A stretch of DNA of 64,000 bases, taken from the NCBI GenBank assembly GCA_005765155.1, contig VCCP01000002.1, positions 3,782,001 through 3,846,000 on the forward strand, written 5' to 3'. The stretch is from Zelopaecilomyces penicillatus. Its lineage: Eukaryota; Ascomycota; Sordariomycetes; Hypocreales; Pseudodiploosporaceae. Position numbers and translations under genes: made by a program. Numbering within the stretch: the stretch's first letter is position 1; each line of letters opens with the position of its first letter. This document shows, piece after piece, positions 1 to 12,843 of the stretch. The notes beneath the pieces were generated by a model. It saw nothing but the letters and a program-made list of their open reading frames with translations. It was not told where the DNA came from and made no database searches.

Positions 1-287
1 GAAGGGCGTCACAATAAAGGACGCATTAGATGCCATTCACAAGTCGTACAAGAAGAGAGTAAGTCATGACAATTACCATATGCTTGAGCAACATCCCTGC
101 TAACCGTGATTCCTTATAGTCGGATGATGAGCTGGACAACCCCTACCTAAAAGGTTTCGAGTGGGACAAGGAGGAGTCTTGGACACGGTTGACCGTTCAC
201 CTGGATAAGGTGCCTGCTACTGGAGGGTTTGGCAGTGGCGGTGGCGGTGGCGGCAAGAAGAAGAAGAAGAACAAGGAGGAAGAGTAA
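1..287 (+). CDS. 3' end of a DUF6699-like protein gene (partial)
   Basis: The last two exons of a gene that starts left of the window. Exon 1..58 reads in frame into exon 120..287 across a GT-AG intron (59..119, gtaagt donor, ttatag acceptor), ending with TAA at 285..287. The visible 74 residues begin KGVTIKDALDAIHKSYKK and continue with a Trp-rich acidic stretch (GFEWDKEESWTRL), then a Gly run and a KKKKKNKEEE tail. The 'G-V-T-I-x-D-x-L-x-A-I-H' start and the following W/E-rich strand resemble the C-terminal end of fungal DUF6699 proteins, whose function is unknown. The lysine-glutamate tail is low complexity and may be a nuclear or nucleolar signal. The family call rests on my recall of this conserved end and is moderate; that the segment is coding is well supported by the splice frame. 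Confidence 0.65.
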
Positions 288-2221
288 ATCCCCTTCCCTA
301 GTCATAATATCTGTTCAATAGTTCCTTCAACTCTTTTTGTTTGGCCTCGCAGGGTTCGGTGCGAGTCGGCGCCCGGGATATTGCAACTAGATGTTGTCAA
401 GTCGGGTTTGTCCATGCGATTGCTGGAAGCATCGCCTAGATACACAATGTCATGTATAACAAAGATGCTTTGCTGTCCGAAAGTTTGTGCACGAATTAAT
501 ATTGTTTTGCGTACCAATGTGTCGCTGCACCAGAGTGTATGCAAGCTATTTTATGTGAATACTGCACCACTTTGACTCTACGGCTGTTCCGATTTGTTTT
601 TTTTTTAAAGCCGTTCTTTACCATTATTGCGTCGAACGACTAGCCATTCCACCTACATACGTGGCATCTAGCTTAGCTCTACATCCATTGTCTTTCAGGA
701 GCGCATGCGGACGTCTACGCAATATTACATTTGGATGAGTGTTCTTTTGTTTGCTTACTGCGCGTGATATAATATGAGTACGCATGGTACGCCTCACGTC
801 CAGCACGAAATAAGGATTCCATGGATGTTGCGCTATTTCCGTAAAAGTTTATGTCAAACAATTGCTATAGAATAGTACGGCGTCTTATTAATATAGGCGT
901 GCTTGGCTAGTGCATAAAACTCACAGAGCCAGGACACAATCGCTGCAGTCTTGCACCAAAAGAATGGGGTCACTTCCGACATCTCAACGTTCGAACGCCA
1001 AGGGGTATCTAGCTCAAAATACATTGCATGCGGAGGTAGTCACAACACGAGATTCAGAGTTTAATGTCAGTACTCGTTTATCACATGCTTTTCAATTGGG
1101 CTATTATGTGCTTTGATGTTTCCAAGGAGCTTGGGGGGTGTTGTTGATAACATGATCGTCTTCTTGATTAGTTTGAGACGTAAATCCTTTTTAATTGATC
1201 CCAAAACCGTGGTTGGGAGAAACATGAGGTCATCTGTCTGAGACCCACGCATCACACTACCTACTTGGCATCAGATCGTGACTAGGTCCTGAGCGACTCT
1301 CTCATCTGAGAGTTGGATGGAGAAGCGCGGACGGAATGTTTCATAGCAGAGATCGGAAATACGCTGGAGGAGCGCTTGAGATAGAGGCAAGTTGGGCTTT
1401 CGTTAGTTTGAGCATCGTCAAACGAGTTACAAAACTCCAAGAAATATGATGATCGGATTATCATAAGTCTCAACGTGGCGCTGTAATCAGGCGATGTGAT
1501 CGGGAGTCTGTTCCGGTTAACCCCACACGAGCATCCCCCGCCCTCTCTGCGGGGTCTGGGCAATTAACAGGCCCCTACTCCGTACGGAGTCAAGATATCG
1601 TTCGTCTTCGTCAGTTATTCGAGAAAACACATACTAGTGACTAGTCTAGCGGAACGAATTGGGAGGGGAGGCTGCACCATATGCGAAACACCCTCTCACA
1701 AGGTGGCAGGTCGAAAAAGTGTCGGAAAATTCCGAGCACGACAGGTCGCGACATGCAAACGTCACTCGAGAGCGGGGTTCCGGATGCACGGGATGGCGGG
1801 GGTTTATTGATCTCTCTCACAAGCAAATCTGCAGGTTTGCCCAAAACATTGCCCTTTTTTGATCGCTTGGGGGAGGAATTATGTGAATTCTATTGGAGAA
1901 GCGGAACCCCGGAAGCTGCATTCCGGGTTACTCCGGCTCTGCGTTGCCGGCTACTGTCGGGCGGCTTCCCCCCGTCGCTCCTTCAACTCCACGGCGGAAT
2001 TGGAACCGAAGGTTGAAAGGATGGAAGCCAATTCGATCGAAGTGGGTGGTGGTGGTAATTTTTTTGTGACAGATTTCAGGGAGAGGCGTTTGGGTTAGGG
2101 TACTTAAGGGAATGCGAGTCCAGATACTGTTTATGAGCAGCAGAGAACTGAGTTTATTTTTTTTTTGTGAATCCTCTTTTCGTGGACCTGTAAATTTCTA
2201 CCTAGTCTTGTCGCCGTCATC
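288..2221. other. Intergenic, no gene seen
   Basis: Only short overlapping open frames on both strands without family resemblance or splice continuity. It holds the 3' UTR of the left gene and the promoter and 5' UTR of the homogentisate dioxygenase gene. There are T runs at 595..606 and 2157..2166, the second about 55 bases before the start codon, where fungal genes often have pyrimidine tracts. Confidence 0.6.
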
Positions 2222-3744
2222 ATGCCTGTCACACAGTTCACCACCAAGGACCCTTATCGCTATCAGAATGGTTTCGACTGCCAGCTTGAGTATGAATTCA
2301 TTCCCGTAGACTCCATTGTAGCTTGAGCAATTTCTGCCTGCGTCTCCGGCGGTTTTTTTCATGTGTCTCGTCTGCCTGTTGATACTAACAACCATGCCTT
2401 CATAGGTCTGAAGCCATTGACGGCGCACTGCCAATTGGGCACAACTCACCTCAGAAGCCCCCATATGGCCTGTATGCCGAGAAGCTGTCTGGAACAGCTT
2501 TCACGGCCCCAAGACACGAAAACAAGCAGACTTGGTTGTATCGCGTCCTGCCGTCCTGCGCACACCCTCCGTACCAGCCGTCATCGGGCGTGGACCGCGC
2601 GGTCGCCGAGGGCGCCGACATCTCCAAGCTGCACTACATTCCTAATCAGCTGCGATGGGATCCCTTCGACCACAACAGCTCCAAGGACTTGGATTTCATC
2701 TCCGGAATGAGGCTGGTCGCCGGCGCTGGCGACCCAACGCAGAAACAGGGTCTTGGAATGTTGATCTATGCCGCTGGCAAGAGCATGGACGAGAAGTCGG
2801 CGTACTACTCGGCGGATGGTGACTTGCTGATTGTCGCTCAGGAGGGTGACCTGAACATCCGGACTGAGTTCGGTTGGCTGTATGTGCGGCCGATGGAGAT
2901 TTGCTTGATACCTCGTGGTGTCAAGTACCAGGTTCAACTTCCCAACGGACCCGCCAGGGGCTACGCCCTCGAGCTTTACCAGGGACACTTCAACCTCCCC
3001 GAATTGGGCCCCATTGGATCCAATGGTCTTGCGAACGCGCGAGACTTCCAGTCACCGGTTGCTTGCTTCACCGAGGATTATGGTGCCACCGCCTCCGAGG
3101 GAGATAACTCGTTTGTCGTCACCGTCAAATTCAACAACTCTCTTTTCCAGACGACACAGGCACACACGCCATTCGACGTTGTTGCCTGGCACGGCAACTA
3201 TTACCCTTACAAGTACGATCTCGGCCGCTTCAACACGATCGGCACCGTCTCCTTCGATCACCCAGACCCCTCCATCTTCACTGTCCTCTCTGCGCCTTCC
3301 CCTGTGCCCGGCACCGCCGTCGCCGACTTCGTCATCTTCCCTCCGCGCTGGCTCGTGGGTGAGGACACCTTCCGTCCTCCGTGGTACCACCGAAACACCA
3401 TGAGCGAGTTCATGGGCATCATCTGCGGCGTTTATGACGCCAAACGTGCCGGCGCGGGCGGCTTTGCACCCGGCGGCGCGAGTCTTCACAACGTCATGAG
3501 CGGCCACGGTCCCGACGCAGAGAGCCACGAGGGTGCACGCGCGGCCGCGTTGGCGCCCGCCAAAGTCGGCGCGAATAGCTGCAGCTTCATGTTTGAGAGC
3601 TGTCTGATGATGGGCGTGACGGAATGGGGACTGCAGACTTGCAAGAAGGTACAGGAAGGGTATAGCGAAGAGAGCTGGGGCGGAGTGAAAACCCACTGGG
3701 CCATGCCAGAGGGCAAACAGGTGAACAGCCACTTGGCAAAATGA
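2222..3744 (+). CDS. hmgA: Homogentisate 1,2-dioxygenase
   Basis: Cytosolic non-haem iron dioxygenase that opens the ring of homogentisate to maleylacetoacetate in phenylalanine/tyrosine breakdown. Two exons: 2222..2289 and 2406..3744 (intron 2290..2405), 468 residues, close to the usual 440-480. The N-terminus (MPVTQFTTKDPYRYQNGF) and the motif block around residues 37-67 (HNSPQKPPYGLYAEKLSGTA) are diagnostic. The three iron ligands known from the human enzyme have clear counterparts: His351 and Glu357 in WYHRNTMSEFMG and His390 in GHGPD. The short first exon is required because the long second exon alone would lack the conserved N-terminus. In Aspergillus nidulans this gene is clustered with fumarylacetoacetase and maleylacetoacetate isomerase; neither is in this window. 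Third codon positions are richer in G+C than in the genes around 31-38 kb, as expected for a well-expressed core enzyme. Confidence 0.97.
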
Positions 3745-6700
3745 TGATGGATCGACTTTGACAACCAAGCATGTGTGTTTTTTCTTTTTTCTTTCCCTTG
3801 AGGGTTTCAAGGCCTGGAAAATATCATTACGCTGTGTCCATCCCAGGACGGGCACGCAGCGCCTCCCGCGACTTGTGTCTCGCGAGAATGATTGTATGAA
3901 ACTAGGCGTTTAATTTCGAGTTAGCAATGCATGAATGATGTGAGCCCTAAACAAAAACTAAATAATATTGGAGACGTGGCCGTGACATGCTTATCATAGT
4001 GCTACTACCTAGAAAAGCAGCACATGCTATTATTATTATTAAGACGGCTGGCTCGCCGTTATGCTCTCTCAAAAGACGTTTTGGCATATTAGGTACACTG
4101 CCAAGCTGCGTGTGGGGGGTTATATCTCTACATCTCCCCCATTCGGAATTCCCCGCGACTTTATTGGAATAATATCCACCAATAAACTGTTTCTAAACAA
4201 GATTGTTTATCGCCCCGTTTTAGTTGATAAGCTAGGATGAGGAATGCAAATATCATATTTGAATGATTAACGAAAAATTCCAGTAGAAATCCTCAAAATT
4301 CTTGAAAGGCGCAATTTTCAGGGTCAGCACCCTCTCAAAACATGGGATGTGTGGCTTTAATATCTGACATCGATAGCTCCCATCATCATATCATGGCCCA
4401 TAGACATTTTAACGGCCTAAATTGCGACATCATAATCCTGAAATCGAGTAAGCTGTTGCTTAAGATGACATGTTAAAAATACAAAGTTAGTAAGGTCGAC
4501 CTGAGAATAAAAGACCAACCTGCTTGATCTGCTTGTGTTTATCCTGCTTATCGTAGGCTACATAGAATGAGACCTACAAAGGGACACACAGTACTGTTAT
4601 CATTAGCAAGTTTGGAGATCATCCACTACAGAGGACGACAATTTACTAGACCTCGGTTCGTCCACATGCGCATTGGTGGAGCTTCAACGTACCGGGGGGG
4701 TTTAATTCGCCTACCTGATCAATCTCTTCCTCCAAATCTTCACAATAATAGCCATGGATATCTGCATGCATTGCAGCTGCCACTATGCGTGCCAGGCCAT
4801 GCTTCACCTTCGGAGGGGCAAAGAAAGTCTCACGGTGGTGTACACAACCTGGTTTCTCGCAACAACTGAGTGCTTTTGGAAATCAAGGTGGCAAACATCT
4901 TTTGGTAAATCATTGGGTGATCAATCGGCTCTTGGTGTCACGTTGGAGCCATGTGGGCTGCACGACCTCAGTGAGGGTGTCGCATAACCAACATCATCAC
5001 ACCATTCCATTAGCCCAGATATTGTGATATGTTGTGAAGAATGCATGCATGCAGGCCGCAACAGGCCGATAAGCTCTGGACAAGGGAATTTTGGTACATG
5101 CACGTTCTCGCATGACATTGTACTCTCTCCAGTCCTTGGTACGCCCACTCCGAAGATGCAGAGCCCGGGATTGTGAGGATGCTAGTATTAACAAGTGGCC
5201 ATCCCGTAAGCTAGGTAAAGGTCGTTTAGTTGTAGATTTTCGGAGTAACTGCTGCCGCCATTCCCGCCTTGGCTTCTTGAGTGATGCAAAATCATCCTCT
5301 GAGGTAGATGTAAACTGCACCTACTGCCGAAGCCTACAATCTTAGGAACGGAAGGTCAAGATATGGCCTCAGCCGCTAGTAGTCAATAATCAATGGTGGA
5401 GATAATGCGTACCTTATTAATCATGATGCATTATGCTCAACATATGACTAGACAAAAAAACATATGATACCAATCACAAGTGAGTTTACAATGTACGCTG
5501 CGTATTTGCTTAACAAAGGGACTTTTCTAAATCATCATCATCGTTGTACTTGCCGCTTGTAAGAAGGTCCAGAGGCTGGATGGCTTAAACTGGACCGATG
5601 TAATCCGTTATGCAGGCTTCACAACGCCACAGCGGGAGGACAAGATATCTTGGTGTTGCGCCATTCTTGAGACCAAGTCGGAAGAGACGCCAGAGGCGGC
5701 TGGCACGAATTTGGGTTAAACTTACCGTATGCAGTAGTTTCAACCAGGAAGACGTAGCCGGGTGGCACCGCGGCATCAAAAGAACCCGACAAAATGCTGG
5801 CTGAACAGCGATGAGCTTCATCTCGAACCAAACTGTTGGTTCATGCACGCACATGCGACACTTCTCTTTCAGGGTGACATGGCTGCGCCTTTAACCTAAT
5901 AGTGCGTAAGACGAACGTCAATGAAGGGTGTCAAGACCCGGACATGTGAGGGTGAGTAAAATATCATGCCTCATTGGTTCTATAGTTCTGACTGAAGAGC
6001 TTCCTTTCCTGTCGCGAATAATATCTGATGGGTCAACATCGATTTTCAAAGCTGGGCAACAGCCCATACACACAAAAGTCCCGACATCTCAGCCGCCCAG
6101 ACGGGGTGGCTGTCGAGCCACAAGCGCATCTCTCTGCATCTGGGCGTCTTCTCCGCATGTCCCTGAGAAGAGAAGATGGACAACATCCCAGTGGCGTGGA
6201 ACCAAGGCGAGAGTGCCAGGGGAGTATTAGGTGGTGCCGGGAGGAGAGAGGACATCCCATGACGACCTCAGCTTTGACAGCACGACGGCTCTCCTCCCGT
6301 ACGGGGATTCCGGTCGAGGACGAGGGGGTGGGGCGCCGGCGAGGTCGTCTGGCGCCTCGCGGATGCAGCCAAACCCTTGGTCGACTGCCGTTGCCCGTTG
6401 TAATTCTGCAATACGGCCGCTCTCAACAATAGTAGGGTATTATGCTGTGAAGATACACCGAAATGGGGCTGTGCCACGGGCGCTCTTGGCGAGCCAGGAG
6501 AGGATTGTAACCGACTACAATAGCCATCCAACAACCATTCAGACGCTGGATGGAGAGGAGAAGGCGTTCTGGGCTGGTCTTGGCTGGTCTTGGCCTGGAC
6601 TGTCGTTGGAGTTGATTGACCAGCTAGCAGGGAATGGGTGGTGGGGGCGGATATCGAGCCATGAATAGGCTAGGCTGTTGAGCTAGGATAAGCTTAATTC

Positions 6701-8643
6701 ACCCTGCATCCTCCTGCTTCAGCCATCCATCGCCTGGCGCCGCTGATAGCGTTTGTTTCCGTCCACTCTCGGGGGAATTATCACAGATTATGGCGTTTAG
6801 GTGTATAATGTCATGGTGTGTTAATGCTCAGAGCTAGGGAACTGCCAGCCTGTCACTGCCGGGCGGTTGAGGCGTCAGTCAGTAAGAAGGGCCACACGTG
6901 ATGTTGGTCTCCACAGACTTGCTTTGACAGTTTCGTGGCCCCCCGCATTGATAAGCTCAAGCCTACCTAAGGTACTAAACACCACATATCTTTGTCGTCA
7001 AGGTCACAGCATCTCGCGAGTTGCAATTATCGCTACACCAAGAACGCTGCTGTTACCCTCCGCTCTGCATACCCCCAAACGACGGCTGTGGGACCAACAA
7101 CGCGACTTCCGCAGCTGGAGCAACTCAACTTTACTGTACCTCGTGGTTTCTGGCGCCGCCCGTCATCTTGGCCATTTCTTGGCCGCTCTTGGCCACCTCT
7201 TGGCTGCCCCTTGGCTGCTGGCCACCCTCGACATGGCGCCAGCTTTTCTCTATGGCCAAGACTTGGCTTCACCCCCAAGGAATCCAACACGGCCCTTCTA
7301 GACCTCTTCCCCCAGCGCACCTCTCGCCCTCCCACTCGTGATTCCCCCGCTTTCTTTTCCTTGACTTGACGCATTGGATCGCCGCTGGTGAATGAAATTC
7401 GTTGTGTCGCTCGCCAACAGGCGTTGGTTCTAAGCATCAGTTAAGCTATCGATTTATTGGCCTCTCAATCAGCTCATCTCGGCGCCATGATTGAGGGGGC
7501 AGGGGGGGATATTGATGTTTTCAATTGACTCCAGGATGCAGGAAAGCATATCTAGTAAGACCAGACCTTTTGATGAGTGGCTGAAGTTCCAAGACGTCGA
7601 CTTTACCTCTTTAGATATTACCTCGGACCCCCCAAGCCCAGATCGACCAGGGCTGCTTGGTTGCACTAGTTGGTGTGCTGGCCCCATATTATACCATGTG
7701 CCTGTGTAGCTCCATTGCACGACATTGAGATAACGCCATCTGGGTTAGATGGAAGCATAATTGCTATCGAGGTGCAATCCTCACGAGTAATACTACCCCA
7801 TCTGTGTGCTCTCCGCGTCTGATTGTTGCAACCGGACCCCCTCTTGATTGTTCCCGTATTCTGATTCCCATCTTATCTGTTCTAAAGGTGTCAGTGAGAG
7901 CGTGTCATGTCCCGTCCAATGTCTACTTAGTTTGGCAGAATTCACTTTTGCCTTCGTTGCCCACGCATCTATGCCGTCTCATAGCAGCAATCATAACAAG
8001 TTTCGGCCAAAAGCCAAGCTTCATCATGCCGGCGACTAAGATGTTACTGGAAGTGAAGAGCCGTTGTTGATTGCGCAGATTATCGTCACCTGCTTCTTCC
8101 GGGATCTTTCCTTCAACTCGCCCGGCCAGCCATCCTGTCTTACCACACTTTTTTCTCCCAGACGTTCCCCCATTCCAAGCCACAAATAGACGGTGGCGAC
8201 CAATGTCTGGTTCATGAGATAGAGGACCTTTGATCACCCCACCTTCTAGGCCCTCCCGGAAACGCATATCAACACTTGGCAGCAGGGTACACTCCGCATA
8301 CCTATGCACTACCTTCCTGTCGAACTACGACCCGTAAGGAAGTTAAAGGCTTAAGATCTGGGGTTAGCTCTAATCTTTGTACCATACAAGGGTGTAATTG
8401 AACCTTACCAGGTACCCCAAGGGTGTGTTACTCCCCAAGCTGCACACATGCTAGCTGTGGAGTTGTTCTCTTCCAACGTCTTATCCTGGAAACGCACAAG
8501 CCAGCTAGGCACATCATGGCCGTTGAGAGACATATATGAAAGGCGTGGAATCACCCATCTCTTTTTTTTGGTTTCCGTGTCACATAGGTCTGCCCAGACG
8601 CAAATCTCCAAACTCACTCTTTCATTCTGAGAGTGTGCCAATC
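3745..8643. other. Gene-free stretch of 4.9 kb
   Basis: Open frames up to about 145 codons exist, but they overlap on several frames, many lack ATG starts and none shows a recognisable domain. Contents I can point to: an ATT microsatellite at about 4027-4042, a TTGGC-rich repeat (described separately), and long stretches of mixed composition. A minus-strand frame near 5620-5830 with a gtaagt-like donor was considered and not accepted. I see no reverse-transcriptase, transposase or terminal-repeat signature. Confidence 0.5.
7163..7275 (+). repeat. Degenerate TTGGC-rich repeat
   Basis: The core (C)TTGGC recurs at irregular spacing: ttggccatttcttggcc, then further copies through about 7275. A shorter similar patch (ggctggtcttggctggtctt) lies at about 6571-6605. 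The repeats make the overlapping open frames look protein-like (repeated Leu-Gly/Ala), which is why I do not accept a gene here. Confidence 0.5.
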
Positions 8644-11600
8644 ATGGAGAAGGTCAACACTTCGGACCGAGACGTCTCGGATAGTCGGGATCATGGTATC
8701 TTGAAAGATCTGAAGGAGCCTTTGGAGACAGTAGTATGTGGCATTGATGAGGCGTCTCATACAATACACAATCTTCTCTTGTGTTTTGACTTTGACACTA
8801 ATGATTGTATCTAGGTTACCGATGAATCTGAGACTGGTGGTGTCCGCGCACTTGAGGGGTGAGATTTATGTTGCTTCCAGCCCTTCAGACATTTTACTCA
8901 TTGCTTCTTAGACACCTCAATGCTACTGAGGATGATATTCTAGAAGCCAAAGAGCTCGCAGCCTCGCTGAGTCTTGAGAGCGTCCGCGCGGTATTTTATC
9001 CTGACTACCTTGGAGCTCGAACGCTGTCAACTAACATGTCGACTATAGATGATGGTTAACGTGCTAGCCATTCACGATGGCGATCCCAACTTTCCATTCG
9101 TCACACTGCAAAACATCAAGGAATTCCTTAGTAGGTTTTCCCATTGATTCTCTTTCCAGCCCAAGGTGCTCCAGTAAACTGACAGCAACAGGCAATGAGG
9201 ACATCATGGAGCATCCTGAAAAGCACGAGCGCCTCGTCGAGGAGATGAAATTAGAGGCAGCTATGATCACCAACAACAGCCCGTATGCCGAGGTTCGTGC
9301 TGTTGTCGACAATCACGATGACCCAAACACTCCTGTCTCCACCATCCGAGCTTGGAGTATCGGTATTTTCTTCTCAGTATTCCTTGCTTTCGTCAACCAG
9401 CTTTTCAGCATCCGTCAGCCTGCTATTCGCTTCGACACCAATGTTGCGCAACTTCTAGCATTCCCAGTTGGAAAGGCCTGGGAGAGATGGATGCCCAAGG
9501 TTGATGTCAAAATCCCCTTCACCAACACCGTGGTCAACCTCAACCCAGGTCGCTTTAACAGAAAGGAGCACATGCTCATCGCCATCATGGCCAATACTTC
9601 GCGAAGTCTACCTTACACCAACTATATTATCTGGACACAGGTTCTGCCGCAATACTTCAACCAGCAATATGCGCGCAACTTTGGATATATGTTCCTCAAC
9701 GGCTTTGCGACCAACTTTATTGGATACGGTCTTGCTGGCCTGACCCGAAAGTTCCTTGTCTACCCATCGTACTGCGTGTGGCCAATGTCTCTTGTGACCA
9801 TTGCCCTCAACACTGCGCTGCATAATGAGGAGAACCACTCCGTTATGGGTCCCTTCAAGAAGATGTGGACCATGTCTCGATTCAAGTTCTTCATGTACAC
9901 CTTCTGCGGAATGTTTGTATACTTCTGGTTCCCCAACTATATCTTCTCCATCCTCTCCTATTTCAGCTGGACGACTTGGATTGCTCCATCCAACCGCGAC
10001 CTCAACATTTTGACTGGCATGAAGAACGGCCTGGGTGTATGTGTTATTCGCAAATCTCTCATCACTAGTTTCATCCCACTGACTTGACACTATAGCTCTT
10101 CAACCCTCTGCCAACCTTTGACTGGAATGTAGTCTGTTTCTCGACTGATCCTCTTGTGAGTACCATATTTCCTTCTTCTTAATATGACATCAATACTAAT
10201 TGACAATGTTAGATGGTGCCCTCATTTTCCACTTTCAATGCTGTTGGTGGCATGTTCATCACTGGCTTGTTCATTCTTGCAGTTTGGTACACCAATACCT
10301 GGAACACCGGCTACCTCCCCATCAACACTAACCGAATCTACGATCATTACGGTTTGCGATATAACGTATCCCGCACGATTGATGAGCGAGGAATGTTTGA
10401 CCTCGAAAAATACTCTGCGTACTCAGCGCCATACATGGGCGCCGCAAATGCATTGCTCTATGGTTTCTTCTTTGCAATTTACTCTGCCGTCGTTACCCAC
10501 GTCATCTTGTACCATCGTTATGAAATTATGATGGGCTTCAAGAATCTGTGGAAAGGCATGAGGTTCTGGAAGAAGAAGACCGAAGAAGAGGCAGCGGGAG
10601 AAGAGGGTGAATATAAGGATGTTCACAACCGCCTGATGGCTGCCTATCCTGAGGGTAAGTCGTTTGGTCCCGTCTGTCCACATCTTGACTCTTTTACTAA
10701 TATTTTGCAGTTTCCGAATGGTGGTATTTCGGAACTCTCGTCATATCTGTCGTATGTGGTGTCATCGGAATTGCATGCTGGCCAACATTCACCTCGCCTG
10801 CTGTCGTCTTGTACGGCATTTGGCTGTGCCTCATTTTCGTCATTCCTATTGGCATCGTTGCTGCCATGACTGGTATTGAGGTCACACTCAACGTACTTGC
10901 CGAATTTATCGGTGGCATGATTGTCGAAGGCAACGCTCTGGCCATGAACTTCTTCAAATCATACGGGTAAGTATCTACTTTGACATCATTGCAAAATATC
11001 ATCTAACCAAAGGCAGATATGTTACCTGCGCCCACGCGATCTCTTTCGCCAATGATCTGAAGATTGCCCACTACGTCAAGGTAAGTTCATAAACTGGTTT
11101 TCACCCGATACATCATGAGTAGAAACACTGACAATGAATAGATCCCCCCGCGAGTCACCTTTGCAGGTCAGATGTTGGCCACACTCATCTCTACCTTCAT
11201 CTGCACTGGTGTCATGAAGTTCCAGATGGACATCAAGGGCGTATGCACAGATGATCCCCCAATGAGATTCTTCTGCCCCAGCCCCAATACCTTCTTCACA
11301 GCATCCGTGCTTTGGGGTACCATTGGCCCTATCAAGGTCTTCGGCAAAGATGGTCAATACGGTTGGTTGCTCATGGGATTCCCTCTCGGTATCATCGCTG
11401 TCACTACATTCTGGGGTCTGAAGAAGTGGTTCCCCAACTCCCGAGGTCTGCGACAGATTCACGTTGTCGCTGCCATTGCCGGCTCTCTTCAGTGGGCTCC
11501 TTACAGTAAGAAAACCCAAATCTTTTCTCATCAGCACTTACAAAAGAACATGTCTAATTTTCATTAACCAGGTTTCTCGTATGCATGGCCCGCTGTCCCC

Positions 11601-11934
11601 GCTGCGTGGTTCTCGTGGATCTATATCCGCAACCGCTATCTCGCATTCTGGTCCAAGGTTAGTAGTCTTCCACAGCTTGCACGTTTCTTTAGACGGTATG
11701 ATTCTGACCATCCTACAGTACAACTTCGTCCTCTCAGCCTCCTTCTCGGCAGGCATTGCCATTTCCGCCATCGTCATGCTCTTCACCGTCCAGTGGGTCG
11801 GTGTCGAGATTGATTGGTGGGGAAATACACAAGCATCACTCGGCTGCGAAGACAAGCCTTGTGTGCTTAAGACACTCGCCAAGGGTGACCGCTTCTACCC
11901 ATGGTGGGATGGCTCCAAGATCCCTGCTCCTTGA
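8644..11934 (+). CDS. OPT-family oligopeptide transporter
   Basis: Proton-coupled importer of small peptides (tetra/pentapeptides, possibly glutathione or siderophore conjugates) in the plasma membrane. Twelve exons: 8644..8733, 8815..8858, 8912..8990, 9049..9130, 9192..10036, 10096..10155, 10213..10654, 10711..10966, 11017..11080, 11142..11505, 11572..11657, 11719..11934; 875 residues, normal for the peptide-transporter clade. The cytosolic N-terminal segment shows the typical pattern HLNATEDDILEAKELAA ... VLAIHDGDPNFP, followed by about 14 hydrophobic segments. Family signatures: SIRQPAIRFDTNVAQLLAFPVG, NTSRSLPYTNYIIW, NPLPTFDWN, the conserved KIPPR loop, then CPSPNTFFTASVLWGTIGP. The C-terminus ends FYPWWDGSKIPAP. 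All junctions keep frame, and the small 5' exons (4 exons in the first 500 nt) are needed to rebuild the N-terminal domain. Substrate cannot be told from sequence. Confidence 0.95.
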
Positions 11935-12843
11935 GCTCGCTCTTTTGCGTGGGTTTATAACGACTCATGTATGGGGGCAGCTTTGGCGAAGTAGTAGGTC
12001 TGATGGTGTTTGTTTTTGTTGGTTTTTGTATGAGTGGTGGGATTTTCTGGTGTTTCTTCTTCTTTCTTCTTGGCCAAACGAGCGTACACAATGCCATAGC
12101 TTGTATTTACGATTAGCTTCATATGTGAGGCTTGAGATCCTGTGGGATTGAAAATGAATGCACGACGTTTTTCAAACAAATAATAGTCTTCAAATGTAGG
12201 CTCAAACAAGTTATATGTTTCTCTCTTTCCCATTCCAGTAAAAGTAAACAATTGTTCCAGTGGGTCAAGCACCATTAGTGAGGAACATTCTTCTAACTTG
12301 TGAGTCCATAGTTGACGAAGTATGACTGAAGTTAGTAAGGGAAACTCCGAACATCTAACTACAGTAATGTTGTACCAAAAACCCAAGTCTACGTTGAGGT
12401 TTACGTATGGCATGTTAGGAAAGGGTGCTTGATAGTTGGCCAAGGCAACACTTATCCGTACTCTGCTCTAGTCATATATGCTGGCATAGATACACATCAA
12501 TGACTGATTGTTTCCTGAGAATGTTAGGTACCGGTAATCAAAGTATTGATTTAGAATCTCTTGTTTAATTATCCTACGCTACAGACCTGGGTTCGACAGA
12601 CTTGCTGTCATTATGGATACAATCACTACACTTCGTAAAATATTCAACATTGTGAGCATTCACTTATACACATCACCATGTAGAGTCCAGATTAGGCTTG
12701 CGTACTCATTTTATATTCAATGCATACTAATATCTAGAAGCTAGCATGTGTCCTAAAATTAAACAGTACCAAAGCAGGAGACCATGCTTCGTTTATATAT
12801 CTTAAACTTACATCACTCGAGTCCTAGAATAAGACTATCATAT
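11935..12843. other. Convergent intergenic space
   Basis: 3' UTRs of the OPT transporter (+) and the TMEM135-like gene (-) meet here. AT-rich; no supported gene. A 162-codon minus-strand frame (11955..12443) has no family features and overlaps the 3' UTR. Confidence 0.55.

Noticed and set aside
1282..2016. Several 60-110 codon frames upstream of the homogentisate dioxygenase gene
   Set aside because: Overlap on both strands, no family features; lie in its promoter region.
5585..5854. Minus-strand frame with a signal-peptide-like start (MKLIAVQPAFC) and a gtaagt donor
   Set aside because: No following exon could be joined and alternative frames are equally open; no family resemblance.
6867..7369. 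Overlapping plus-strand frames of 106-144 codons
   Set aside because: Open only because of the TTGGC-rich repeat; all three frames are open together, which is not typical of a gene.
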